Source: a virus
DNA length: 41,372 bases
Virus record (IMG/VR): IMGVR_UViG_3300009285_001154
Location: 1-41,372 of that record
Strand: one strand, 5' to 3'
In this document: piece by piece, positions 1 through 6,652 of the stretch
Position numbering within the stretch: the stretch's first letter is position 1
Layout: each line of letters opens with the position of its first letter
Made by a program: the position numbers and the translations under genes
The notes under the pieces: model-generated
What the model was told of the DNA's origin: nothing
The model's input: only the letters and a program-made list of their open reading frames with translations
Database searches by the model: none

Positions 1-606
1 ACTCACAAGGGATATGACTTTAGGGGTCTTGATCTACCCGATGAGGTTGTGGCTAGTGCAAGTGGAGTTATCGAGCAGAGAGTAGACTTATACTCGACTA
101 ATTGGATCAATACAGGGACTCTCACAACTAAAGATTATGGTAATTATATTAAGATCAAACACGACGACGGGAGTTATGAACTACACGCCCATCTTAGACA
201 GGGATCAGCACTTAACCTGGGAACCAGGATAGGATCAGGACAGATCATCGCCAGGATCGGAAATACTGGCAACTCAACAGGCCCCCACTTGCATTCAGAA
301 TATAGAAATAGTAGTAATATCAATATAGAAGTAACATTTGAGGAGGTTAATATGGCAGAAATAGACGACTTGAGAATCCAGGTAACAAACCTACAAAAAG
401 AGGTTGAGGAAAAGAACATCCAGATAGGTAACTATGCCAATCAGGTTAAAGGACTAGAACAGAAGTGCAAAGACGAATACGCCCGAGGGTTTAACGAGGG
501 GAAGGCGTTTGTCTCGCCCGTAATCGGCTGGGAAGAGAACGGACTCACAATTGAGACAACTAACGGCAACGAAAAACGTATAATAAATTATAAGAGGAAG
601 GTCTGA
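1..606 (+). CDS. M23 family metallo-endopeptidase (endolysin-like), 5' end missing
   Basis: Peptidoglycan-cutting zinc peptidase, probably the endolysin or a virion muralytic enzyme. The frame is open from base 1, so the N terminus lies outside the window. Zinc-ligand motifs of the LytM/M23 fold are all visible: HKGYD (H2, D6 of the visible part), HAH (62-64) and GPHLHSE (HxH at 96-98). Residues after about 117 form a charged coiled coil and a short C-terminal domain. An in-frame ATG at 352 sits behind a perfect AGGAGG (341-346, 5 nt spacing), so a separate 84-residue C-terminal product may also be made. The next gene overlaps its stop codon. The M23 assignment is firm; the exact role in lysis or entry is inference. 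Confidence 0.88.
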   Translation, partial: THKGYDFRGLDLPDEVVASASGVIEQRVDLYSTNWINTGTLTTKDYGNYIKIKHDDGSYELHAHLRQGSALNLGTRIGSGQIIARIGNTGNSTGPHLHSEYRNSSNINIEVTFEEVNMAEIDDLRIQVTNLQKEVEEKNIQIGNYANQVKGLEQKCKDEYARGFNEGKAFVSPVIGWEENGLTIETTNGNEKRIINYKRKV

Positions 607-938
607 GCGACCCCAACATAGAGCTTATTCTCGACAAAATAAGCATCTTGGAGAAAAAAGTCAATGAATTACAAAAAAGTACGGACATCCAGCAGAGCGA
701 CCAAGACCAAGACAGAAAGCATTTTACCGAGTGGGACATTAGGATGGGAGCTATTGAGGCTCGACTTAAAGATCTTGCGGATAAGTTTACAAGGCTTACT
801 CGGGATGTTATATCTGGGGTGCAAGACGTTATTGATGAGGCTCCTGGGGAAATCGCAAGCCAAGTCCTCTCAACGGCCAATAAGAAGAAGGGAAAGATAT
901 TAAAAAAGAGTCTTTGGACTCGTATATTTGGGAGGTAA
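603..938 (+). CDS. small coiled-coil protein of the lysis region, probable CTG start
   Basis: Unrecognised protein of about 111 residues. The first half is predicted coiled coil with heptad-like leucines and isoleucines; the end is very basic (KKKGKILKKSLWTRIFGR). The frame is open back to 594 and contains no ATG or GTG near the front. The CTG at 603 overlaps the upstream TGA as CTGA and has GAGG 5 nt before it, giving an N terminus (M)SDPNIELILDKI that continues the coiled coil naturally; the first common start codon is TTG at 648. It lies between the M23 peptidase and a membrane protein, so a lysis-accessory or structural role is possible but unproven. Confidence 0.6.
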   Translation: MSDPNIELILDKISILEKKVNELQKSTDIQQSDQDQDRKHFTEWDIRMGAIEARLKDLADKFTRLTRDVISGVQDVIDEAPGEIASQVLSTANKKKGKILKKSLWTRIFGR

Positions 939-939
939 T

Positions 940-1182
940 ATGTTTGAATGGATGAAGTCTACTAGATCAATTATCGCAGTTATGGCGATGCTCCTTTTAT
1001 TTGTCGTCGTATTCGGAACTATCTTCGGCGCATCATTCCCTAACGAAATCTTAATGCTCGTAGGGACTGCTGTTGGGTCTGTTACTACCGCCTACTTTGG
1101 TAAGAGAGATAGTGCAGAAGATCAAGGTGGAGATATTACTCGAACTACGACTGAAACAGTCAAGCCTAAAGTAGAGGAATGA
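940..1182 (+). CDS. holin-like two-helix membrane protein
   Basis: An 80-residue protein with two hydrophobic segments (about residues 9-29 and 33-53) and a charged, soluble C-terminal tail. This is the shape of small phage holins. The ATG at 940 was chosen over an upstream TTG because GGAGG (931-935) lies 4 nt before it. It follows an endopeptidase and precedes another single-helix membrane protein, which supports a lysis cassette. No specific holin family signature is recognised, so the call rests on topology and position. Confidence 0.55.
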   Translation: MFEWMKSTRSIIAVMAMLLLFVVVFGTIFGASFPNEILMLVGTAVGSVTTAYFGKRDSAEDQGGDITRTTTETVKPKVEE

Positions 1183-1183
1183 T

Positions 1184-1393
1184 ATGGTAAAAGATAATAC
1201 TATTGTGTGGAGAGTAACTCAGCTAGAGAAACAACTAGATGAGGCAAATAATAGTCTTATTTTGATAATGACCAATCATTTACCCCACCTCTCGGCGGAT
1301 ATTATGTCACTTAAAACTAGAATAAACGTCTTAACGGCGGTAAATATAGGGTCTGTAATTATGGGTATAATCGTAGCAAGGATATTACAATAA
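1184..1393 (+). CDS. XhlA-like membrane-anchored coiled-coil protein
   Basis: A 69-residue protein with an N-terminal amphipathic coiled coil (residues 5-45) and a single C-terminal transmembrane helix (about 48-67). This is the organisation of the haemolysin XhlA / holin-accessory group found beside holins and endolysins. It starts one base after the upstream stop (TGA-T-ATG) with GAGGAA as a possible ribosome-binding site. Assignment is by topology and neighbourhood, not by a diagnostic motif. Confidence 0.5.
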   Translation: MVKDNTIVWRVTQLEKQLDEANNSLILIMTNHLPHLSADIMSLKTRINVLTAVNIGSVIMGIIVARILQ

Positions 1394-1394
1394 T

Positions 1395-1952
1395 ATGGTA
1401 AACGGCAAACAGGGAATACAGGGATTTGGGGGGATACAGGGGGTGCAGGGCGTTCAGGGAGTCCCAGGAGTTCAGGGACTAAATGGAGTGCCTGGAGAGC
1501 AGGGGAAGCGTGGACAATCTGGATTTGTCAACCACCCCGTCTCTTATAAAATATCTTCTGTGATTTTGTTTATTATGCTTATTTCTCTTATGGCAGTAAG
1601 TTATTTTATCCTCGTTCCCTATAAAATCTTCGAGGTGTCTGGTATCGAGATACTTACCCCCGAAGTCAGGGCTGGTGAACAACTAATTTATAAAGTTAGT
1701 TACTGTAAATACAGTAACCTGCAAGGCACAATATCTAAAACTCTAGTTAATAGTATTATTATTCCTTTTACCCCCTACGTTATCAACGCTCCCGTAGGGT
1801 GTGGAATCAGGACAGTCTACCAAGAGATACCACTATTTGCTCCAAGCGGAACCTATCATCTGGGGATTATCTCTACTTACAGACCCAACCCCATCCGAGT
1901 TGTCAACATTGAATATAAGACTGGAGATTTTACAGTTAAGGGGGATGAATGA
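1395..1952 (+). CDS. collagen-like membrane protein
   Basis: A 185-residue protein with an N-terminal collagen-type stretch (about residues 6-43) of roughly a dozen G-x-y triplets rich in QG, followed by one transmembrane helix (about 55-75) and a C-terminal beta-rich domain of about 110 residues with two cysteines. The order places the collagen segment and the C-terminal domain on opposite sides of a membrane. It begins at a TAA-T-ATG junction and ends overlapping a 25-residue membrane peptide. Collagen repeats are common in phage fibres, but a transmembrane version in a lysis cassette is unusual. The function is unknown: a trimeric surface or spanin-like role is speculation. Confidence 0.75.
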   Translation: MVNGKQGIQGFGGIQGVQGVQGVPGVQGLNGVPGEQGKRGQSGFVNHPVSYKISSVILFIMLISLMAVSYFILVPYKIFEVSGIEILTPEVRAGEQLIYKVSYCKYSNLQGTISKTLVNSIIIPFTPYVINAPVGCGIRTVYQEIPLFAPSGTYHLGIISTYRPNPIRVVNIEYKTGDFTVKGDE

Positions 1953-2026
1953 CCTCGCAAATATACTATCTTGTCTTTATTCCTTTGCTTACCATTATAT
2001 TTATCGCGGTGTTGACTAGGAGGTGA
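1949..2026 (+). CDS. 25-residue single-helix membrane peptide
   Basis: A very small ORF starting at an ATGA overlap with the collagen-like gene and ending in AGGAGGTGA, so its last codons form the Shine-Dalgarno of the next gene. The peptide (MTSQIYYLVFIPLLTIIF and onwards, ending in RR) is almost wholly hydrophobic with a basic C terminus, as expected of a one-pass membrane peptide. An alternative 24-residue reading from the ATG at 1945 is not membrane-like. Translational coupling on both sides supports a real gene; its function, perhaps in lysis, is inference. Confidence 0.5.
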   Translation: MTSQIYYLVFIPLLTIIFIAVLTRR

Positions 2027-2031
2027 AAGAC

Positions 2032-2166
2032 ATGAGCGGGATGTTTTTATGGTTAGGGCTAACGGCAATTATAGCGTTACCTCATTTATTTAACGGACTA
2101 CCCTGGGTCCTATTGGGTTCAATCTCAATGGTAATAGGGTGTGTTCTACTGGTGATCGGAAGATAG
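2032..2166 (+). CDS. 44-residue two-helix membrane protein
   Basis: Starts at an ATG 5 nt behind the strong AGGAGGTG motif (2019-2026). The product has two hydrophobic segments (residues 3-20 and 24-42) joined by a short NGLPW turn, like a minimal holin or antiholin. It ends in TAG, which shares its last base with the GTG proposed as start of the HNH gene. Together with the genes at 940, 1184 and 1949 it makes four adjacent small membrane proteins. Confidence 0.55.
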   Translation: MSGMFLWLGLTAIIALPHLFNGLPWVLLGSISMVIGCVLLVIGR

Positions 2167-2534
2167 TGTCACCAGAGGGCTACAAACCCTCTGAAATACT
2201 CAAAGATGTAGCCCTTCTCGGGGGGTTGTTTTTAATTTCTCAACTAGCCTTTTCGCTAAAGACGAGAAAAGAGATAGGCGGACGCGATCATTGGCACTGT
2301 GCTGACTGCGGAGATCAGTGGTGGGACGGAGTAATGTTACACGCCTCGCACTATAATCACGATCAATCCCTACCCACATATGACTCTCCGGAGTCCGGCA
2401 GAATGCAATGTGTGGACTGTCATCAGTCATACCACGAGCTATATGTTGGTAACGCGGCGGCGATAGGCTTAACAGAAGAAGGAAATATGGCAGCCATAGC
2501 TTTATTAGAAGCAACTGAGAGGTTTCACAAATGA
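2166..2534 (+). CDS. HNH-type zinc protein with N-terminal hydrophobic segment
   Basis: A protein of 122 residues counted from the GTG at 2166, which overlaps the upstream TAG; a GTG at 2139 is also possible. It has a hydrophobic segment near the N terminus (about 13-32), then a zinc-finger nuclease-like core: CADC (45-48), HASH (59-62) and CVDCHQSYH (82-90). The spacing of two CxxC pairs around HxxH resembles HNH endonucleases, and the dry motif QSYHELY is typical of them. Whether it cuts DNA (packaging-associated nicking, homing) or is a structural zinc protein cannot be told. Confidence 0.6.
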   Translation: MSPEGYKPSEILKDVALLGGLFLISQLAFSLKTRKEIGGRDHWHCADCGDQWWDGVMLHASHYNHDQSLPTYDSPESGRMQCVDCHQSYHELYVGNAAAIGLTEEGNMAAIALLEATERFHK

Positions 2535-2537
2535 GTT

Positions 2538-2732
2538 ATGGAGATCATCACGCATGACCAGGATGATGAATATACCACCGAGATGCGCGATCTCATCTTG
2601 GCATGGATGGAGGTTATACTAGAAAAGTATGCTAGAAATACAGAAGATGGTGGAGATGTTCAATCTGGATCGCCCGATCATGTCGAGCGCGGATCAGAAC
2701 CAAGACCGCCAGAAAGAACTTTTAATGGATGA
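2538..2732 (+). CDS. small acidic ORF overlapping mazG (doubtful)
   Basis: A 64-codon frame beginning at ATG 2538, just after the HNH gene. The first 35 or so residues look protein-like (amphipathic helix DLILAWMEVILEKYA), but the last 30, where it overlaps the MazG frame, are low-quality shadow sequence. It may be a short real gene, or the original N-terminal part of the MazG gene displaced by a frameshift near 2630. Kept because the gap would otherwise be 94 bases without a gene. Confidence 0.3.
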   Translation: MEIITHDQDDEYTTEMRDLILAWMEVILEKYARNTEDGGDVQSGSPDHVERGSEPRPPERTFNG

Positions 2733-3018
2733 GGTTGAAGAGGCGTTTGAGGTACTAGATGATCCACAGAAACTAGGTACAGAATTGGCTGATATTCTCT
2801 GGTATGTTTGTGTGATCGCCAACATCCACGGGATTGATCTTGAGACAGAGGTTAGAGAAAAAGCGAGTCGGAATATGTGCAAGTATCCCAGTATCAACTT
2901 CCAATCAGGAGATTATCAGGTCGAGCGGGATAGAGCCATAAGAGAGTGGAAAGAAATGCGAGGCGAGGAGTGGTTTTACTCTATAGAAAGAACCAACCCA
3001 CCGATAAGTGAAAAGTAG
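2629..3018 (+). CDS. mazG: MazG-like nucleotide pyrophosphohydrolase
   Basis: All-alpha NTP pyrophosphatase fold. The metal-binding helix pair is visible as DEVEEAFEVL (34-43) and ELADILWYV (52-60), matching the ExxE...ExxD signature, followed by the typical helix with ETEVREKASRN. Phage MazG proteins hydrolyse (d)NTPs or alarmone-like nucleotides and are thought to tune host metabolism during infection. The frame is closed by a TAG at 2620, so the first ATG (2629) is used. No Shine-Dalgarno is close. A TATACT box at 2615-2620 ends 8 nt before the ATG, hinting at a near-leaderless start. Last gene of the rightward block; the neighbours converge here. Confidence 0.85.
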   Translation: MLEIQKMVEMFNLDRPIMSSADQNQDRQKELLMDEVEEAFEVLDDPQKLGTELADILWYVCVIANIHGIDLETEVREKASRNMCKYPSINFQSGDYQVERDRAIREWKEMRGEEWFYSIERTNPPISEK

Positions 3019-3077
3019 AGGTTAAAGTCTACCTACCCTACGAGTGGGTTCGTCCATGCACAGTTGAAGTGATTTCA

Positions 3078-3491
3078 TTATAGCAGGTCTTGGTATTTCT
3101 GTTTATAGAGTTCCGCCAATTCTTCCCATTCATAAGACTTTATGGGTTTAGATTTGCTCCGACTATCCTCGGCTCTCCTAACCCCTTCCTCTCCGTATAG
3201 CTCAACCATCTTCCGACGGTATGGAACCCAGTTGCCTTTAAGGTTCACGTTGCAGTTGTAACATTGTCCAAAAACGAACTTCTCGTCAATTAAAACGGTG
3301 TTCCCTCTTCCTGGGATAAAGTGACCAGCCTGGGCGCACCCGATCCCAAAAGAGGGGTAGGGTTTCCCACAAGTTATACATAATAGAGTATCTTTGGTTT
3401 TAGTGGTGTTGAGTGCATCCCGCAAACGAACGTACTTTGAGAAAGCATCCCAGGCTTTTTTCTTTGACTTCTTAACTCCAGGTTTACTCAT
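3078..3491 (-). CDS. ninG: NinG/Rap-like recombination nuclease
   Basis: A 137-residue protein resembling lambda NinG (Rap), a Holliday-junction or branched-DNA endonuclease acting in phage recombination. Visible landmarks are the basic N-terminal helix leading to YVRLRDA, CITCGK (38-43), AQAGHF (53-58), QCYNCN (76-81), then NLKGNWVPYRRKM and a helical C terminus. Lambda NinG carries the same CxxCGK, AGHF and CxxCN order. Shorter than lambda NinG because the extra N-terminal zinc finger is absent. It is the distal gene of the leftward early operon; start overlaps the stop of the gene at 3488 (ATGA). Confidence 0.85.
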   Translation of the reverse strand: MSKPGVKKSKKKAWDAFSKYVRLRDALNTTKTKDTLLCITCGKPYPSFGIGCAQAGHFIPGRGNTVLIDEKFVFGQCYNCNVNLKGNWVPYRRKMVELYGEEGVRRAEDSRSKSKPIKSYEWEELAELYKQKYQDLL

Positions 3492-3676
3492 AGGACATCA
3501 ATAATACACCCATACTCTGCTCCCGTCTCATCCTGTAGCTCTTGAGCCTTCTTAAGTGCTTGTAGGGGAGTATTGGCTACCTTCTTAGAATAGTACTCCG
3601 CGCTATCGCTATCGGCATGGATTATCTCGTAGTGGTTTTTAACTCTCAAAAGATAGATTACATCATTCTGCGACAT
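3488..3676 (-). CDS. small unknown early protein
   Basis: 62 residues, no recognised family. A beta-alpha pattern (VIYLLRVKNHYEIIHAD, then a helix with LQALKKAQELQ) suggests a compact fold like small phage host-interaction proteins. It overlaps both neighbours by a few bases, consistent with translational coupling in the leftward operon. A GGAG motif lies upstream of the ATG. Confidence 0.6.
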   Translation of the reverse strand: MSQNDVIYLLRVKNHYEIIHADSDSAEYYSKKVANTPLQALKKAQELQDETGAEYGCIIDVL

Positions 3677-3881
3677 TTTTCTCCGGTCTTTTGTAAACTG
3701 TAATCGTTAAGACGTGTTCAGGGTGTCTTTCTTCATGGAGATTGGCTTTACCTAGTAGAAAATCTACCGCAGCCTGGGTGATAGCTTCCAGTCCGTCTTG
3801 CCTATCTAATATCTTCATACACTCCCTACATCCGAGAGTTGATTTATTAGTAGCACCTTCCATTTCTAAGACTGTAATCAT
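3663..3881 (-). CDS. small unknown early protein
   Basis: 72 residues from the ATG at 3881, which follows GAGGAG closely; a TTG at 3923 would add 14 residues but has no ribosome-binding site. Contains a single CRECMKIL motif and a helix with AITQAAVDFLLG. The product is not recognised. It overlaps the next gene and belongs to the run of small proteins between NinG and the transglycosylase. Confidence 0.55.
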   Translation of the reverse strand: MITVLEMEGATNKSTLGCRECMKILDRQDGLEAITQAAVDFLLGKANLHEERHPEHVLTITVYKRPEKNVAE

Positions 3882-3906
3882 ATCTCCTCTGTCCTGGCTG
3901 TAGGGG

Positions 3907-4152
3907 TCATAGGGAGTCCTCAATTACTAGCTCTGTAACTACCTTCTTTTCTCTGGGAATAATCACCTCATATCTGATTAAAACCGCTTCTTCAGTAGAC
4001 CAGTTCTCTGGATATTTATCTTCGTGTTTTTCAATAAACTTAGTAATGCTATAATCTTCCATTACTTGTAAAAGGTTATTTTCTTCACCATCGTCTAGTG
4101 GTTTGAAGCAGTTACCATCTTCGTCTCCAGTTAAAAGTGCATATTTTTTCAT
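3907..4152 (-). CDS. small acidic unknown early protein
   Basis: 81 residues starting at ATG 4152, chosen because a long purine tract AGGAGGGGGAAC stands directly before it; an upstream in-frame ATG at 4263 lies inside the preceding gene. The sequence begins MKKYALLTGDEDGN and is rich in acidic residues, with a C-terminal beta segment (VLIRYEVIIPREKKVVTEL). No family recognised. Confidence 0.6.
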   Translation of the reverse strand: MKKYALLTGDEDGNCFKPLDDGEENNLLQVMEDYSITKFIEKHEDKYPENWSTEEAVLIRYEVIIPREKKVVTELVIEDSL

Positions 4153-4171
4153 AGTTCCCCCTCCTATATTA

Positions 4172-4549
4172 TTATTTGTCATTGGATTCCTTGGTGAGTG
4201 TTGATATAAAATCAGCCATTTCGTTTGCCCATACATGGATGTTGGTAAACTGGGCGTGTTCATTGGAGTTTCTCAAGGTTATCTTTTTTACCTCATTAAC
4301 TATCCTCTCCCGCTCTCCACTTATGCTCTCGGCTATTAGGTTAGAGACAAATTGTTCTATCGTTCTTGGGTTGCCGATAACTCCAGTCTTCCCATCTGGT
4401 CTACCGTTCTCGTGATAGCTCCAGAGCAACCTTTCAAGGTCAAGTTTCCAAGTTTCAATCCAGTTTTGTGGCGTTATTGATTGGGCATACCTAGAGTCAC
4501 AAGAAAAGCAACCATCAGTACAGTATTTACATTTTCCATCTTTTTTCAT
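4172..4549 (-). CDS. unknown early protein with N-terminal cysteine cluster
   Basis: 125 residues. The N terminus carries KCKYCTDGCFSCDS, three closely spaced cysteine pairs that could bind zinc. The middle and C-terminal parts are helical (LERLLWSYHENGR, IEQFVSNLIAESISGERERIVNEVKKI). Start supported by GGAGGAAGT just upstream and by overlap with the gene at 4546. Similar mixtures of short helices and an ERERI motif occur in the protein at 9926, so the two may be distant relatives. Function unknown. Confidence 0.65.
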   Translation of the reverse strand: MKKDGKCKYCTDGCFSCDSRYAQSITPQNWIETWKLDLERLLWSYHENGRPDGKTGVIGNPRTIEQFVSNLIAESISGERERIVNEVKKITLRNSNEHAQFTNIHVWANEMADFISTLTKESNDK

Positions 4550-4779
4550 ACTTCCTCCTCTATGTCTAAAATTATTTTCTTTTCACTATATCCAATATCT
4601 GTCACCCAGTTTATTTTGAATGAGGTATAAAGGTCACGATGGGGACATTTATTAATTTCTTTCATCGGCATATCTCGTAAGTAGCCACCTATACAGTTGC
4701 ATTTTCTAACCATTCTTGGCTCTATTTCAAAGTCTAGGTATTCATCTCGTAGTATTTTAATCAGTTCTCTTACTTTCAT
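4546..4779 (-). CDS. small phage protein, MKVRELIKxL type
   Basis: 77 residues. The opening MKVRELIKILRDEYLD is a pattern seen in many small uncharacterised phage proteins that begin MKVxELIxxL. Four cysteines (CNC near 28-30 and CPHRD near 46) may bind metal. An AAGGAT motif precedes the ATG. No function known. Confidence 0.6.
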   Translation of the reverse strand: MKVRELIKILRDEYLDFEIEPRMVRKCNCIGGYLRDMPMKEINKCPHRDLYTSFKINWVTDIGYSEKKIILDIEEEV

Positions 4780-4844
4780 AAATCCTTTCGGCTTAGTGCC
4801 TGTGTGTTAAAACATCATCTCCTTCGGCAGTTACGCCTGTTTTG

Positions 4845-5072
4845 TTAATACATAGCTCTAACTAAAGCAATAAGACTAATTATCATTGATATTAAACACA
4901 TATAAAATACAAATGATTGACCATTTGCTAAATATTTAATTGAGTCAGAATGACTAATATTTATTTCTGTTTGTTTATCAAATTTAACAAAATCAAAGTT
5001 TCTCATAGTTTTATAAATAGTTGGTAGTATCTTTGCTATTTTTACATCATCTTTATTATTTGGTTTTTTCAT
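4845..5072 (-). CDS. small C-tail-anchored membrane protein
   Basis: 75 residues with a polar N terminus and one C-terminal hydrophobic segment (about residues 53-72, FVFYMCLISMIISLIALV), so probably tail-anchored in the inner membrane. Strikingly AT-rich compared with its neighbours, which may reflect recent acquisition. A clear AGGAGGTAAAGT precedes the ATG, and the start overlaps the upstream stop (ATGA). Not recognised. Confidence 0.6.
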   Translation of the reverse strand: MKKPNNKDDVKIAKILPTIYKTMRNFDFVKFDKQTEINISHSDSIKYLANGQSFVFYMCLISMIISLIALVRAMY

Positions 5073-5377
5073 ACTTTACCTCCTATTAACTCTTGAGCTT
5101 TGAGGGATGATATAACATCACTTATGTAGATAAGTCCTGGAGTTCCACCTCCACTTCCCCCCTGTTGGGGTAGAGTTGTTTGAGGTAATAAACTAATCTT
5201 CTCTATCACTTGTTGGTTGTGTTTTTCAATCGCTTGGTCTATTTGGGAGTGGAGGAAGTCTTTAACTTCGTCAGTTACATCAACTTCCCATTCATCATTC
5301 TTTTCGTCCCAATCTATCATTACTCCATCGGGAAACTTCTCATCAAACGCCTCATCAATAGCTTTATAGTCTTTCAT
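5069..5377 (-). CDS. unknown early protein
   Basis: 102 residues from ATG 5377 (preceded by AAGGAG at 10 nt); an in-frame ATG at 5431 with AGAGGAAT upstream would add 18 residues, so the start is uncertain. The N-terminal half is acidic and helical (YKAIDEAFDEKFPDG, then WDEKNDEWEVDVTDEVKDFL); a glycine-rich linker (QQGGSGGGTPG) precedes a short C-terminal helix. No recognised family. Confidence 0.55.
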   Translation of the reverse strand: MKDYKAIDEAFDEKFPDGVMIDWDEKNDEWEVDVTDEVKDFLHSQIDQAIEKHNQQVIEKISLLPQTTLPQQGGSGGGTPGLIYISDVISSLKAQELIGGKV

Positions 5378-5433
5378 AGTATTGTTACTCCTTATTCTTT
5401 TTTTAAGTGGTAAGCCTTTTCCGTTGTTCATAG

Positions 5434-5961
5434 TTATTTATTCCTCTTATAGAAAGGAACTACTCCAACTCTGTCTGAGCAAGTCCAAGCCTGTAGTCCC
5501 TGGCTATCTTTGATAATCTTGGCGCAGTCTAGGTTGTCTTTCCAGCTATTTTGGAAGTCTAGCCCTTTACAGAGTTTAGAGTTAGCGTCGTTTATTTGAG
5601 CCAGCCCCCAGTCTATTGTTCCATTCCTGTTAGTATTGGTTCGGCTCTGATCCCAGGTTCCATTCTCACAGGTTCCGATGATTGTAATCAGTTTGTCGGC
5701 ATCGTCTCCAAACTTCTCTACTATGTAGTTAAGGATGCGCTGTTTTTGTGTTATGGGAGGTAGTACAATCGTTTCTACGGACGGTTTAGGCTCTACTGCC
5801 ATAACTTCACCAGTGATGGGTCTATGGAGTTCTACGGGGGCATACAACCAGTTAATAAACGCCCCGATAGCGACAGTGGCAAGGAGAAGACGGATTCCGG
5901 CGAAGGTAGATCGGGAGAAGGGTTTGATGTAGTATTTTCCTTGGTGTCGCAGTTGTTTCAT
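5434..5961 (-). CDS. membrane-anchored lytic transglycosylase (SLT-like)
   Basis: 175 residues: short basic N terminus, one transmembrane helix or uncleaved signal (about 20-40), a proline-rich linker, then a lysozyme-like domain. The proposed catalytic glutamate is E99 in TCENGTWDQS, followed by the GTIDWGLAQIN motif (114-124) that matches the GSxxYGLxQIN signature of transglycosylases, and an AWTCSD segment near 158. It would cut glycan strands outside the membrane. Its place in the early leftward operon, away from the M23 lysis gene, argues against simple timed lysis; see findings. Overlaps no gene; the stop abuts the gene at 5377/5431. Confidence 0.8.
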   Translation of the reverse strand: MKQLRHQGKYYIKPFSRSTFAGIRLLLATVAIGAFINWLYAPVELHRPITGEVMAVEPKPSVETIVLPPITQKQRILNYIVEKFGDDADKLITIIGTCENGTWDQSRTNTNRNGTIDWGLAQINDANSKLCKGLDFQNSWKDNLDCAKIIKDSQGLQAWTCSDRVGVVPFYKRNK

Positions 5962-5986
5962 ATTGCCTCTAGATTACCACATATTG

Positions 5987-6583
5987 TCAAATGTTGTCAA
6001 TACCCAATTCCTTACCCATTACTTTTGTTTTCAATACAAACAGCTTTATTGTTTCTCCCGTCGCCCTAGGAGACAATTTACCATCTTCCCCAAAAATACC
6101 ATTAAAATAAACGATCAACTTTTTAATTGTTTTCTTGATGGACTCCTCTTTATTTTCTAGCCCTTGAAGAAAAGTAATAAAATCCATCGTAGTCATTTTT
6201 CTGGCCATCGCTCGTGCCTCAAGTCTTTTAATTTCAACACCGAAAGATTTCCTGTTTATGAAAAATGATTCCTTATTGTGGTAGTTTCTATGACAATTGT
6301 TGCACAGTGGTGTTAGATTCTCGGCGGAGTTATTAAGCCTATTTCTGTCTATGTGATGTATTTCGATGCCCCCTTTCTCCCCACACAGCGCACATCCAAG
6401 CTCTTTATTTTTCTGGACAAGTTTTTGATAAAAGTTTATTTCGTTGTTTTTTATCTTTTTCTTTAGCTTTAATAACTGGTAGATTCTAGATGAAGTAATC
6501 TTGTACTTCGACACAAGATCAACAATGTTCATCCCGTTGTCATAGTCTTGTATCAATTCTATATTCCTATCAATTCGTTTCAT
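5987..6583 (-). CDS. HNH endonuclease with N-terminal HTH (mobile type)
   Basis: 198 residues from ATG 6583 (AAGGAG 5 nt upstream; the upstream ATG at 6601 lacks one). The N terminus contains a helix-turn-helix (about 18-40, IVDLVSKYKITSSRIYQLLK) resembling NUMOD or resolvase-type DNA binding. The nuclease core is CALC (64-67), IEIHHIDRN (74-81), N82-N90 region and CNNCHRNYH (94-102). This is a typical free-standing phage HNH homing enzyme. The gene is more AT-rich than its flanks and separates the transglycosylase from the operon upstream, consistent with later insertion. Confidence 0.85.
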   Translation of the reverse strand: MKRIDRNIELIQDYDNGMNIVDLVSKYKITSSRIYQLLKLKKKIKNNEINFYQKLVQKNKELGCALCGEKGGIEIHHIDRNRLNNSAENLTPLCNNCHRNYHNKESFFINRKSFGVEIKRLEARAMARKMTTMDFITFLQGLENKEESIKKTIKKLIVYFNGIFGEDGKLSPRATGETIKLFVLKTKVMGKELGIDNI

Positions 6584-6617
6584 TTGGCTCCTTATAAGCA
6601 TTATTAAATAATCTATT

Positions 6618-6647
6618 GCCCCCCACTCCTGCCCGGCTATGGGGGGC
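6618..6647. repeat. perfect 8-bp inverted repeat upstream of the HNH gene
   Basis: GCCCCCCA (6618-6625) and TGGGGGGC (6640-6647) flank a 14-nt loop. No T-tract follows on either strand, so this is not a normal terminator. It sits between the small membrane protein and the HNH gene on the leftward transcript, where it could slow polymerase, stabilise an mRNA end or hold down HNH expression. Confidence 0.6.
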
Positions 6648-6652
6648 GTAGG

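Noticed and set aside
1801-2019. ORF in the frame of the collagen-like gene's shadow
   Set aside because: Overlaps a clear gene in another frame; only the 25-residue membrane peptide (1949-2026) in yet another frame has good coupling and a sensible product.
3019-3077. Possible bidirectional terminator between mazG and ninG
   Set aside because: Only a 4-bp ACCC/GGGT pairing and no T-tract. Not enough to call a terminator.
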